Source: Bog-950 sp046329535 (GTDB taxonomy: Bacteria > Bacteroidota > Bacteroidia > Chitinophagales > LD1). Taken from it: a DNA stretch of 64,000 nt. Where the stretch lies: contig JAXLUN010000001.1 in the NCBI GenBank assembly GCA_046329535.1, positions 62,001-126,000 on the forward strand, in the 5' to 3' direction. Under the pieces are notes generated by a model, which was not told where the DNA came from, did no database searches, and saw nothing but the letters and a program-made list of their open reading frames with translations. The translations under genes were made by a program, and so were the position numbers. This document shows positions 53,255 through 62,660 of the stretch, in pieces (position 1 is the first letter of the stretch; the number at the start of each line of letters is the position of its first letter).

Positions 53255-54568
53255 GTGAAGACAAAGAGTATTACAAAAGATAAAGTTTCTGTTATTACAC
53301 TAGGCTGTTCCAAAAACCTTGTTGACAGCGAAGTTCTGATGAGCCAATTACAGCATGGAGGCTATGATGTTAAGCATGATAAGTGGAGTAAAGGGCGCAA
53401 TATTGTTATTGTGAATACATGCGGTTTTATAGATAAAGCCAAGGAGGAATCTGTGAATACTATTCTGGAATATGCAGATGCTAAAACCAAAGGTAAAATT
53501 GAGAAGTTGTATGTTACCGGTTGTTTAAGTCAGAGATATAAAGACAATCTGGAAACGGAAATCCCGGAGGTAGATGCCTTTTTTGGCACCATGGAACTTC
53601 CAAGATTATTGAAGACTTTGAAAGTAGACTATAAGCATGAACTGATAGGGGAGCGTTTTCTTACTACACCAGTTCATTATGCTTACATGAAAATTTCTGA
53701 GGGCTGTAACCGAACCTGTTCGTTTTGTGCCATACCGCTAATGCGGGGAAAACATGTTTCCAGACCAATTGAAGAGCTAGTAAATGAAGCAAGGAAACTC
53801 GCTTCACAGGGTGTTAAAGAATTGATGTTGATTGCTCAGGAACTCACTTTTTATGGATTGGATATTTACAAAAGGAGAAGGCTGCCTGAGTTACTGAACG
53901 AACTTTCCAAAGTGGATGGGATAGAATGGATTCGTCTGCACTACGCTTACCCCGCTCAGTTTCCATTGGAGATAATTGATGCCATGTCCAACAACCCTAA
54001 GGTTTGTAACTATTTAGATATGCCATTGCAGCATGCAGGTGATAACATCCTTACCTCTATGCGCAGAAATATCACTAATACTCAAACCCGTGAGCTCATT
54101 CAAGAAATTAGAGCGCGTATTCCCTCTATTGCAATCCGTACTACCATGTTGGTAGGCTTCCCAAATGAGACCCACCAGGATTTTGAAGAGTTAAAAAGCT
54201 TTATACAAGATATGCGTTTCGATCGTTTAGGGGTGTTTACCTATTCGCACGAGGAGAATACAAGGGCCTACGAAATTGATGACAACATACCTCAGGAAGT
54301 AAAAGAACAAAGAGCCGCTGAACTGATGGGTGTACAGGAACGCATTTCATACGAACTGAATCAGCAAAAAATTGGTAAGACCTATAAAGTAATTTTTGAT
54401 CGTAAGGAGGGAGGTTTTTTTATTGGCCGTACCGAATTTGATAGTCCCGAGGTAGACAATGAAGTTTTGGTTGATGCCAAATCTCAATACGTGAGGGTAG
54501 GAGATTTTTCTAAAGTCAAAATTACTCGTGCCGAAGAATTTGATTTATACGGGGATGTTGTTTCTTAA
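53255..54568 (+). CDS. rimO: Ribosomal protein S12 methylthiotransferase RimO
   Basis: 437 residues from GTG 53255, right after the ftsY stop. UPF0004 domain with LGCSKNLVDSEVLMSQL and NTCGFIDKAKEES, radical SAM domain with CNRTCSFC (three Cys of the 4Fe-4S cluster), and a C-terminal TRAM domain (KTYKVIFDRKEGGFFIGRTE). It adds a methylthio group to Asp of ribosomal protein S12 (D88 in E. coli). MiaB-like tRNA enzymes are related, but the KNLVDSE motif identifies RimO. Confidence 0.95.
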   Translation: MKTKSITKDKVSVITLGCSKNLVDSEVLMSQLQHGGYDVKHDKWSKGRNIVIVNTCGFIDKAKEESVNTILEYADAKTKGKIEKLYVTGCLSQRYKDNLETEIPEVDAFFGTMELPRLLKTLKVDYKHELIGERFLTTPVHYAYMKISEGCNRTCSFCAIPLMRGKHVSRPIEELVNEARKLASQGVKELMLIAQELTFYGLDIYKRRRLPELLNELSKVDGIEWIRLHYAYPAQFPLEIIDAMSNNPKVCNYLDMPLQHAGDNILTSMRRNITNTQTRELIQEIRARIPSIAIRTTMLVGFPNETHQDFEELKSFIQDMRFDRLGVFTYSHEENTRAYEIDDNIPQEVKEQRAAELMGVQERISYELNQQKIGKTYKVIFDRKEGGFFIGRTEFDSPEVDNEVLVDAKSQYVRVGDFSKVKITRAEEFDLYGDVVS

Positions 54569-54580
54569 TTTGTTGCATTC

Positions 54581-56161
54581 ATGATCTCACTGAATCAAAA
54601 AATATCTCTGTCCGAAACTGGCCTTTTACCTGTATTAGTCAACGATTATTTATTGCAGAAGGAAGCAATTTCATTCCTTTCAGCATATCCATTCAGTTTT
54701 GATGGTTTTAAAAAAGTGTTATCTGATAAGGCCAGTGATTCTGTCGATAGGAAGTTATTGGTCGAGGTACTTTCCTCACAGTATGAGAGTATCTCCACAA
54801 CCAACTCCGTTACCAACAATATTCAATCCCTTCTTTCCGACAAGACATTTACAGTGGTAGCGGCTCATCAACCCTGCTTGTTGATGGGGCCACTGTATAA
54901 TATTTATAAGATAGCCGGAGCTATTAACATCACGGTACAATTGAAGCAGCAGTATCCTGAGTATAATTTTGTTCCAGTTTTTTGGATGGGGAGTGAAGAT
55001 CATGATGTGATGGAGCTAAATAATACCTATATAAATGGTCGGAAGATTGAATGGGTAACACCTGGCATGGGGGCATCCGGACGATGGAGTACTGAAGGAA
55101 TAAAGAAAGTTATTGATGATTTACAAGCTATGGGAATAGGAGAGGATATGATGAAAGTATTGAAACACGGGCTTGAGACTTTTTCTGAATTTGGGCGGTT
55201 CACTCAGTATTTTGTCAATGAGTTGTTTCAGGAATATGGTCTGGTTGTTCTTGATCAAGATGATGCACGTTTTAAACATCGGTTTGCTTCTGTTATACGA
55301 GATGAGATTTTTAGTAACAGAGCAGAAGACGTGTTAAAGGATAATATTACATTTCTTGAAAGACATTATAAGGCACAGGCCAAACCACGGCCTATTAATT
55401 TCTTCTATTTAGGGCAAGGGTTTAGAGAACGCATTGTCTTTAATCCTCTCTCGCAGCGATATGAGATCAACAATCAAGCTGTAACTTTTAGCAGAGAGGA
55501 GATGAAGGCAGAAATTGAACAACATCCCGAGCGTTTTAGTCCTAACGTTATATTTCGCCCATTATACCAGGAAATACTGCTTCCTAACCTGGCTTTTACA
55601 GGAGGAGCCGGTGAACTAAGTTATTGGTTAGAATTGAAACCTTTGTTCAACTATTATCATGTAAATTATCCTTTATTGGTGATGCGTAGTTCGGCTGTAA
55701 TAGTCAATGCCGCTACTCAAAAAAAACTGGAAAAACTTAGATTGTCAATTGCTGACTTTCTGGGCGATATAGATGTATTGATTAATCGCTATGTCATGAA
55801 GCAAATGGATGAAGAATCTCGCTTATTAACTGAGAAAGAACAAGTGGAACTCATTTTTCAGGCTATCTCAGATAAAGCTGAACGAGCTGATGTAACTCTG
55901 AAAAATAGTGTTCAAGCGGAGAAACAAAAGGTCTTAGCGACCTTGGAAAATCTTGAATCAAAAATGTTGAAAGCAGAGAAGCGCAAACAAGAAACTGCAA
56001 TTAATCAGATACGCGCCATACATGCTGCGTTATTTCCGGATGGTATCTTGCAAGAGCGTAGGGAAAACTTCCTCCCTTACTATTCGTCTCAGTTTATTAA
56101 AGAAGCCGTAAATCAACTCAATCCATTCGATAAGTCTTTCTTCATTTTTGCCCACGATTAG
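54581..56161 (+). CDS. bshC: Bacillithiol biosynthesis cysteine-adding enzyme BshC
   Basis: 526 residues, starting ATG 54581 (MISLNQKISLSETGLLP). The family motifs are present: VVAAHQPCLLMGPLYNIYK, FWMGSEDHDVMELNN, and TGGAGELSYWLELKPLF. The C-terminal coiled coil lies around 385-475. BshC is thought to attach Cys to glucosaminyl-malate to give bacillithiol, the thiol buffer of this group. bshA and bshB are not in the window. The gene is 12 bases after rimO. Confidence 0.93.
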   Translation: MISLNQKISLSETGLLPVLVNDYLLQKEAISFLSAYPFSFDGFKKVLSDKASDSVDRKLLVEVLSSQYESISTTNSVTNNIQSLLSDKTFTVVAAHQPCLLMGPLYNIYKIAGAINITVQLKQQYPEYNFVPVFWMGSEDHDVMELNNTYINGRKIEWVTPGMGASGRWSTEGIKKVIDDLQAMGIGEDMMKVLKHGLETFSEFGRFTQYFVNELFQEYGLVVLDQDDARFKHRFASVIRDEIFSNRAEDVLKDNITFLERHYKAQAKPRPINFFYLGQGFRERIVFNPLSQRYEINNQAVTFSREEMKAEIEQHPERFSPNVIFRPLYQEILLPNLAFTGGAGELSYWLELKPLFNYYHVNYPLLVMRSSAVIVNAATQKKLEKLRLSIADFLGDIDVLINRYVMKQMDEESRLLTEKEQVELIFQAISDKAERADVTLKNSVQAEKQKVLATLENLESKMLKAEKRKQETAINQIRAIHAALFPDGILQERRENFLPYYSSQFIKEAVNQLNPFDKSFFIFAHD

Positions 56162-56233
56162 CTGAATGATTAGTTTTTATGTTGTCCGTATGCTGTTATT
56201 GAGTGAGCCAAGAGTATTGGTCATATACGCAAC

Positions 56234-58792
56234 CTAAAAATTAATCACAAGTTTGGCATTAATTCTTCGCGAGGAGAGATAGTTGGGCACAGCATATTGA
56301 GTATTACTGATATCACGCACCCAGAGGTAGGAAACCGTATTGGTAATGCCGAAAATGTTGAACACTTCCAGCGAGAGCCAAACGCCTTTCAACCCTTGAT
56401 TGAAAACCGTTTTGTTTTTCGCCCAAATAGGATTCCACAGTTGTCCACTGAAACCAATATCTACACGTTTGTAAGCAGGTAGTTTGAGCACATCTTTATA
56501 TTTATCTCTGCCAGGAGGGCCAAAAGGTAGACCGGTACCAAACACCATGCTTACATGAACCTTAATAAACTTAAACTTAGGTATGTAATCCTGAAAAAAC
56601 ATGGCAAAGTTTACCAGTTGGTCGGTGGGGCGAGGTATGTAGCCTGGATAAATGGTATCGGTAGAAGCTATTTTACTTTGGTTTCGAGGAGTATTGGCAA
56701 TTTGGCGGCCACTGCTGTCATAGTAAGCCGTGTATTTATCACCAATAATATCTTCTGCTGTTTTCATAATGCTCATGCTAATCCAGCTTTCTGCACCTTC
56801 AACCAGTTCCCCATTTAAACGCAAATCAATACCCGCGGCATAGCCCTTCGATGAGTTGGTGCCCAGATACCGAATGAGTACGTTATCGTATTTATATGGC
56901 ACCATATCCCACAGGTATTTGTAATATACCTCTGTGGTAAAGCTGAAGTTGCGTTTCCAGGCCTTGAATGCGTAGTTAACCCCAAGCACTGCATGCAAAG
57001 ATTTTTGTGCTTTCAGTTTGGTGTTTACCTCTCCATCCAGATTACGCATTTCGCGATAAAAAGGAGGCTGGTAATAGGTTCCCACGGCTGCGGTTAACAC
57101 AATGTCAGCCTTGCCTTTGGGCTTATAGCTGAATTGAGCGCGCGGGGTAATAACGGGTTCTTTATTTACATCCCAATAAGAAAAACGAATCCCGTAGTTA
57201 AATGTAAACTTAGAGCTGTCGCCAAATTTCCAGGTGTCTTGTATAAATCCGGAGAGGCGATTAGATTTTAAGTCGAAAGAAGAACGAAGAAATGCATCTA
57301 CCCCAATCTCATTTTTTATCGGTAGATAATACTGGTTGGTGTCAACCATCACCGGATTTGTGTAGTCCGTAGTAAAGTTGAAGGGCAGAGAATGACCGGC
57401 TGAGTCAAGCATTTTCCACTCACTGATTTTATCATGAATCACCTCACGCTTATAGTCAAGCCCCCATTGAAGGTTGTGGTTTTTCTTAAACCATGAACCA
57501 CGTGTGCCAACATAATATATGTCACTGTTCAGGGTGTTGCGCGCCCAGTCGTGCAATCCACCTACTCCTAAACTATAAAGCACCTCGCCAAAGTTATCTT
57601 TACCCAAATCGCTTTCCACCTGACTCAGGTAGTATTCGCCCAAAATGTCGTAAGCTTCTTTTTCGCGATTCATGTAATATGAGCCCAGCAATTTTAGCCT
57701 AAGGTTTTCCGTAGGATTATAGATGAGCGAAAGCCCGTTCATTAAAGTTTGATACTTATCTGATTCCTGACCATCGAAATAAATGGTTAGTTTCTTAACA
57801 TCGGTAAGCAACCCAAATGTAGTTTCGCGATTAACCGGTTTAAATACAAATTGGTTGCGGGAGTAGTTGCTGATAAGTTCAAGCCCCCATTTCTCATTTT
57901 TTGAAGTATAGGTGGCAAATAGTTGCGCATCTACAAAGTTAGGACTGTATTCTCCCTGTGTTTCGAGTGATTTCAGAACATATTGACTCAGCCTTTGCCT
58001 TACCCCAACCAGAAAGGTAAATCGCTTTGACTTGTCGCATCCTTCCAGATGCCCTCCCACACCTAATAAACTACCGTAAACACTGCCGCTAAATTCTTTG
58101 GGGCGTTTGTATGTTACATCCAGCACTGAACTCATCTTATCGCCATACTTTGATTGAAAACCACCCGAAGTAAATTTGACATTACCTACCAAACTGCCAT
58201 TTACAAAGCTGAGACCTTCCTGCTGTCCGCTTCGTATTAAAAAGGGTCGATACACTTCAAAGTCGTTGACATAAACAAGGTTCTCATCAAAATTTCCTCC
58301 TCTTACTGAGTAGGCAGAGCTTAGTTCGTTGGTTTTAGATACTCCCAAACCCTGAAACTGTAAATTCGATTCAAAGCTCTCGTTCACCGAAGCTATAAAA
58401 GGTTGGTTTTTTACCTCTACAGTGCTGGTGGTGCCGTCTTTACGTACGCCTACAATATTGACGGTTTGCTTGGTGTTCACTTTTTCTTTTATGACCACGT
58501 TAACGGTTACAACTTCGCCCTTGCCTACTTCAATTCGGCCACGGTAAGGTTCAATGTTGAGTGAGGAAAATACAACGGTGATTTTTTTACCTGCTGGTAC
58601 TTTAAACTCGAATGCCCCGTTTTTATCGGTCAGGGTATTATACTTCTGGTCTTCTTCAACCACCACCGATACAAAGTCAAATTTTTGTCCGCTTGAATCG
58701 GTTACCATTCCCTTCAAAGTGCCGGTGTTTTGTGCCCAAATTAATCCGGCATAAATCAGTAATACGGAAAGGGAGCTTACTTTTTTAAACAT
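56234..58792 (-). CDS. TonB-dependent receptor
   Basis: 852 residues with signal peptide (ending GLIWAQ). Residues ~22-110 are a carboxypeptidase-regulatory-like beta-sandwich, ~115-230 a plug domain (ASVNESFESNLQFQGLGV, NELSSAYSVRGGNFDENLVYV) and the rest a 22-strand barrel ending in VINF (aromatic C-terminus). There is no SusD gene next to it, so it is not a classical SusCD pair; the cargo is unknown. On the minus strand a TACGTTTA element at 58808-58801 is a possible promoter. rpe lies 50 bases upstream. Confidence 0.92.
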   Translation of the reverse strand: MFKKVSSLSVLLIYAGLIWAQNTGTLKGMVTDSSGQKFDFVSVVVEEDQKYNTLTDKNGAFEFKVPAGKKITVVFSSLNIEPYRGRIEVGKGEVVTVNVVIKEKVNTKQTVNIVGVRKDGTTSTVEVKNQPFIASVNESFESNLQFQGLGVSKTNELSSAYSVRGGNFDENLVYVNDFEVYRPFLIRSGQQEGLSFVNGSLVGNVKFTSGGFQSKYGDKMSSVLDVTYKRPKEFSGSVYGSLLGVGGHLEGCDKSKRFTFLVGVRQRLSQYVLKSLETQGEYSPNFVDAQLFATYTSKNEKWGLELISNYSRNQFVFKPVNRETTFGLLTDVKKLTIYFDGQESDKYQTLMNGLSLIYNPTENLRLKLLGSYYMNREKEAYDILGEYYLSQVESDLGKDNFGEVLYSLGVGGLHDWARNTLNSDIYYVGTRGSWFKKNHNLQWGLDYKREVIHDKISEWKMLDSAGHSLPFNFTTDYTNPVMVDTNQYYLPIKNEIGVDAFLRSSFDLKSNRLSGFIQDTWKFGDSSKFTFNYGIRFSYWDVNKEPVITPRAQFSYKPKGKADIVLTAAVGTYYQPPFYREMRNLDGEVNTKLKAQKSLHAVLGVNYAFKAWKRNFSFTTEVYYKYLWDMVPYKYDNVLIRYLGTNSSKGYAAGIDLRLNGELVEGAESWISMSIMKTAEDIIGDKYTAYYDSSGRQIANTPRNQSKIASTDTIYPGYIPRPTDQLVNFAMFFQDYIPKFKFIKVHVSMVFGTGLPFGPPGRDKYKDVLKLPAYKRVDIGFSGQLWNPIWAKNKTVFNQGLKGVWLSLEVFNIFGITNTVSYLWVRDISNTQYAVPNYLSSRRINAKLVINF

Positions 58793-58842
58793 CGAACAGC
58801 TAAACGTATGTTGAAGGGTATTATTGTTTTTAAAAGGAGTTC

Positions 58843-59502
58843 TTATACGCCCAGGTTACGAATATCCTGAATGGTTTTCATTGGATCGGCCGAACCGAAA
58901 ACGGCATTGCCGGCTACTAACACATCGGCTCCGACATCTATCAGTTCTTTAGCATTAGCGGTACTTATACCACCGTCAACTTCTATTTTGGCCTTAGAGC
59001 CCGAAGCGGTAATCAGGGCTTTGGCTTCTTTTACTTTGTTGGTAGAATAGGGAATAAACTTTTGTCCGCCAAAGCCAGGATTCACACTCATAATTAGAAC
59101 TAAATCGAGCAGGTGAATTATTTCTTTCAAAACAGAAACGGGAGTAGCAGGATTAAGTGCCACACCGGCTGTAGCTCCTGTCTTTTTTATCTGATGTATA
59201 ACAGAATCGAGATGAGTTACTCCTTCGTAATGTACGGTTATGTTGTGCGCACCGGCATCGCGAAACTGTTGGAAATACTTTTCGGGCTGCAGGATCATTA
59301 AATGCACATCGTTAAACTTAGCGGAATGTTTTCCAATGGCTTGAATAACCGGAAATCCGAAACTGATGTTCGGCACAAAAACACCGTCCATCACATCAAT
59401 ATGTATCCAGTCAGCATGGCTGTTGTTTAACATTTCGATATCACGCTGCAGGTTTCCAAAATCGGCACTTAGTACCGATGGGGCAACAATTACTTTACTC
59501 AT
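58843..59502 (-). CDS. rpe: Ribulose-phosphate 3-epimerase
   Basis: 219 residues, standard length. TIM-barrel motifs: PSVLSADFGNLQRDIEML, HIDVMDGVFVPNISFG, VHLMILQPE, LIMSVNPGFGGQKFI and EVDGGISTANAKEL with the catalytic Asp residues and metal-binding His/Asp. It interconverts ribulose 5-phosphate and xylulose 5-phosphate in the pentose phosphate pathway. The promoter element 59508-59515 leaves almost no leader. Confidence 0.97.
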   Translation of the reverse strand: MSKVIVAPSVLSADFGNLQRDIEMLNNSHADWIHIDVMDGVFVPNISFGFPVIQAIGKHSAKFNDVHLMILQPEKYFQQFRDAGAHNITVHYEGVTHLDSVIHQIKKTGATAGVALNPATPVSVLKEIIHLLDLVLIMSVNPGFGGQKFIPYSTNKVKEAKALITASGSKAKIEVDGGISTANAKELIDVGADVLVAGNAVFGSADPMKTIQDIRNLGV

Positions 59503-59507
59503 GTGGG

Positions 59508-59515
59508 CGAAGATA
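59508..59515 (-). promoter_or_regulatory. Promoter -7 element close to rpe start
   Basis: On the minus strand 59515-59508 reads TATCTTCG, a one-mismatch TAnnTTTG, followed by CCCAC and ATG 59502. The spacing copies that before the desaturase gene and implies a near-leaderless mRNA. No convincing -33. Confidence 0.4.
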
Positions 59516-59600
59516 AACGGAAATACAAATTAGGTAGTATGAAATGAATGAACAATAACTGATAATAGTCCAGGTGAGAAGGATATGCTTGAGTATTGTA

Positions 59601-60791
59601 TTATTGAAGTCGATACCCTCTTTTTTCTGATACACTGATTCCTCTTGCCCTAAATGGGAACTCCAGTTCGCCTGATAGAATCATGTTTGTAAGATTTCCA
59701 GCTTCAATCACGTTGTCAACACCTGTTATACGTATTTTGCCGTTCAATATGGTCTCCATTACGCGCGGTGCCGAATATACTTTTCCATCTAATACAATGG
59801 CAATGCATCGTTTGGTTGTTTTCGGAGAAGAAGCTTCGCGGGTCATTCGTTCAAAAATGGTCGCTCCACCTGAATTCATTTGTAAATCTACTTCGGCAAC
59901 TCTGTCTTTATCTATAAGTGTTTCAGCATTTATTATATACTGGTTGTTGATTGGCGCATCTTTCAGTTGTTTACTATGCCTAATTGCATACAGGGCATAA
60001 ACATCTTTTTCCTGATTCAGAGCTGAGGCACTCCACATTAACTGCAAATCATCGGGAAAAAGTGATTGTATTTCCGGATGGCTTAAGTATCTGTTTATCG
60101 TAGCCGTATCTTTGCCAAAAGATCGTCCTGCGATAGGACCTTCCCCAATGGTAATATTGTTACCTGTTCCAATAGTATTCAGATATAAAAGCGAAAATAG
60201 TGGGCTTTGCAGTCTATCTGCTTCTTGGGCGAGCATTGCTTTTTTTTTAAGGCTATCGGGTATCAGGTCGCCAAACAGGGCATCTCCAGCCGAAATTTCC
60301 TGTTTAGCCTTATTCTGTTGTTTTATTGCTGTGTTTGTTTCAGCCAGAATTGTTACCAACTTCTGATCAGCATAACTTAGAAGGCTAAGCACTTCCGAAG
60401 CTTCGAATGTGTGAAAAAATTCAAGTTTGCCTTTGGTTGATAGTAATTGAAAAAGAGCCGCATTGTTTATTACGTTATCAATGGTATAAAAAATACTTCC
60501 CCCTTCAGCGCTTATCCTGCTTTCTTTTACTATGGCACCGCAGCCTGTGATTCGTTTTCGAAGAATGCTGTCGGCATGTTGTAATTTTTCATTTCTTCCG
60601 GATAATGAGGCCGTAAGTACCGACTCATCAGCTTTCAATTCAACCTGAGTAGTGTATGTTTTTAAATTAAGTCTCTCCCATTGCCCTTCAACCTCCCGCC
60701 ATTTCCCTTTTACGATTAATAGATAAAAAAGCAGCAATGCCAAAATTAATGAGCCCGCCAGTAAAATCTCAGATCTATTTTTTTGAATCAC
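59601..60791 (-). CDS. SecD-head-only membrane protein
   Basis: 396 residues from GTG 60791. One N-terminal membrane helix (~9-27), then a periplasmic domain like the P1 head of SecD: GKLEFFHTFEASEV near 120-135, INAETLIDKDRVAEVDLQMN near 280, IAIVLDGKVYSAPRVMETI near 328-347, ITGVDNVIEAGNLTNMIL near 355-373. The remaining five SecD transmembrane segments are absent. SecD(F) aids protein release after Sec translocation using a proton gradient; this form cannot carry protons. A regulatory or diverged role is inferred. A longer gap (98 bases) separates it from rpe; the PafA-like gene is 35 bases upstream. Confidence 0.75.
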   Translation of the reverse strand: MIQKNRSEILLAGSLILALLLFYLLIVKGKWREVEGQWERLNLKTYTTQVELKADESVLTASLSGRNEKLQHADSILRKRITGCGAIVKESRISAEGGSIFYTIDNVINNAALFQLLSTKGKLEFFHTFEASEVLSLLSYADQKLVTILAETNTAIKQQNKAKQEISAGDALFGDLIPDSLKKKAMLAQEADRLQSPLFSLLYLNTIGTGNNITIGEGPIAGRSFGKDTATINRYLSHPEIQSLFPDDLQLMWSASALNQEKDVYALYAIRHSKQLKDAPINNQYIINAETLIDKDRVAEVDLQMNSGGATIFERMTREASSPKTTKRCIAIVLDGKVYSAPRVMETILNGKIRITGVDNVIEAGNLTNMILSGELEFPFRARGISVSEKRGYRLQ

Positions 60792-60826
60792 AATTCATGC
60801 GCTTATTGAAAATCAAAATTTGTTAT

Positions 60827-62482
60827 CTATTTCTTAAACAAACCCTCAATCACTTTGCCCACACTGCCGTTGGGTTCCTGAATGCGTAGCATGGCGGCCA
60901 GGGTAGGGGCAATGTCGGTCATGTAGATGTTACTATGGTCTTCTCCTTTAGGGATTTTCCAACCCATCCAAACTAAGGGAACATGTGTATCGTAAGGATA
61001 AACCGTGCCGTGCGTGGTGCCCTTGGTCATGCCCTCAAACCATCCCGGCTCAAACAGTACATACAGTTCTCCCGAACGTTTCGGATAATATCCATTTCCA
61101 ATGGCAGACTTTAAAGAGGCTTCTTCTATTTCATTATGCATGTTTTCAAGGTCCATTACTTTCACAACACCGGTAACATTTTGTAAAAACTCACGCGCTG
61201 TATTCTTAACAGCAATTTTGCTAATTTTTTTCTCCGTTATCAGTTTGTCATTAAGTGTTAGCTGCATGTTTTCGTATCCAGAAATCCATTCGCCTGCACC
61301 ATATTCTGCCACCAGTTTGGCTTCCAGTTGTTTTAAGGTAGTGTCTATGGGAAACACTCCGGCAGGTATTTTATGTTCTTTTAAAAAATCGGGTACGTGG
61401 GCCGCACCGTGGTCGGCTGTCAGGAAAACTACATAATTTCCTTTGCCCACCGTTTGGTCCAGATAGGTGAAAAAATTGCCCAGGTCTTTGTCTAAACGCA
61501 GGTAACAATCTTCAATCTCCACGCTGTTAGGTCCAAACTGATGGCCGATATAATCAGTCGAAGAAAGACTCACTGCTAGAAAGTCGGTAGCCTTACCTTT
61601 GCCTAATTGTTCGTTGCTGATAGCCGCTTTTGCAAAATCAAGAGTAAATGTATTTCCATATGGTGTAGCGCGTATGATATCCAGTGTCGGTGTCTTGAGT
61701 TCACTTACTTTATGTTCAAAAACCGGTTTGTTTTCGTTGCGGAAGGCACTTTCATAAGGTTTATCATCTTCAGTACTTTCAAAATATTGCGCAAGTGGTA
61801 GTAGGGTGTTCCAGTTTTGGGAAACATATTTATCTGACAGTTTTTGGTCGTTAAACGTTTTTACCCAGTTTGGTAAGTCGTTCATGTAAAAGTTAGAAGA
61901 TATCCAGCCACCAGTGGTACCGTCATAAAAATAGGCAGCATTGGCGCTGTGGCCGGCTGGCAGAATAGCTCCACGATCCTTTAACGCAATGCCAATGGTT
62001 TTTGCTCGGAAGTTTGAGGCCAGCCTGAGCTCGTCTGTAATAGTCGTAGTGAGCATTCTGTGAGGCGACATTTTCCCTGCAGCCGAAGTGCTGCCAATTG
62101 TTTTGGCAGAGGTATCTTCGGTACAATACACTACTTTATTTTCTTCTAAATCTAACCAATTGTTTCCGGTAATGCCATGAACAGCTGGTACCGAACCTGT
62201 GTAAATACAGGTATGTCCACAAGCGGTGTAAGAAGGAGAGTAGTTAATATGGGTATTGGCACAGCTATAACCTTCTCTCAGAAGACGATTAAAGCCATTC
62301 ACCGTGTATTTTTCAGGATAACGATACAGATAATCCCATCGCATTTGATCTACTACAATTCCAACTACTAATTTGGGCTGAGCCGGAATAGGATTGGTCG
62401 CTGCAGTCTTGGTTTGCGCCAAAGAAATCGTGGAGATAAAACAAATCAAAAGTAGTAGAACAGGTTTCGGGCGGTGTAGCAT
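60827..62482 (-). CDS. PafA-like secreted alkaline phosphatase
   Basis: 551 residues from ATG 62482; seven extra codons with TTG start would add MRDKIFA only. Signal peptide ends near ISLAQ. Alkaline phosphatase superfamily features: IVVDQMRWDYLYRYPEKY (metal-binding Asp), PSYTACGHTCIYTG with Thr as nucleophile, GNNWLDLEENKVV, SSTDYIGHQFGP, TADHGAAHVP and TTHGTVYPYDTHVPL supplying the His/Asp ligands. The Thr nucleophile and length match PafA of Bacteroidota, a calcium-independent phosphate-scavenging phosphatase. It lies 35 bases upstream of the SecD-head protein. Confidence 0.9.
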   Translation of the reverse strand: MLHRPKPVLLLLICFISTISLAQTKTAATNPIPAQPKLVVGIVVDQMRWDYLYRYPEKYTVNGFNRLLREGYSCANTHINYSPSYTACGHTCIYTGSVPAVHGITGNNWLDLEENKVVYCTEDTSAKTIGSTSAAGKMSPHRMLTTTITDELRLASNFRAKTIGIALKDRGAILPAGHSANAAYFYDGTTGGWISSNFYMNDLPNWVKTFNDQKLSDKYVSQNWNTLLPLAQYFESTEDDKPYESAFRNENKPVFEHKVSELKTPTLDIIRATPYGNTFTLDFAKAAISNEQLGKGKATDFLAVSLSSTDYIGHQFGPNSVEIEDCYLRLDKDLGNFFTYLDQTVGKGNYVVFLTADHGAAHVPDFLKEHKIPAGVFPIDTTLKQLEAKLVAEYGAGEWISGYENMQLTLNDKLITEKKISKIAVKNTAREFLQNVTGVVKVMDLENMHNEIEEASLKSAIGNGYYPKRSGELYVLFEPGWFEGMTKGTTHGTVYPYDTHVPLVWMGWKIPKGEDHSNIYMTDIAPTLAAMLRIQEPNGSVGKVIEGLFKK

Positions 62483-62633
62483 GGCAAATATTTTATCCCG
62501 CAATATTAAAGCAATTGTGATATGCTGTATGAATTTATCAGGAAGACTAGGTTAAGGGTGTTAAAGTGATGTAAGCCTTGATTATTTTTTTACGAAGTAA
62601 ACCAAATCATTACAGTTCTAATCAAGCAAAGCG

Positions 62634-62641
62634 TATCTTTG
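62634..62641 (+). promoter_or_regulatory. Promoter -7 element of the PhoD-like gene
   Basis: TATCTTTG at 62634-62641 is a perfect TAnnTTTG. The start site would be ~10-12 bases before GTG 62661. No clear -33 TTTG at normal distance. Confidence 0.5.
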
Positions 62642-62660
62642 TCCCGCAAAAAATTATACT

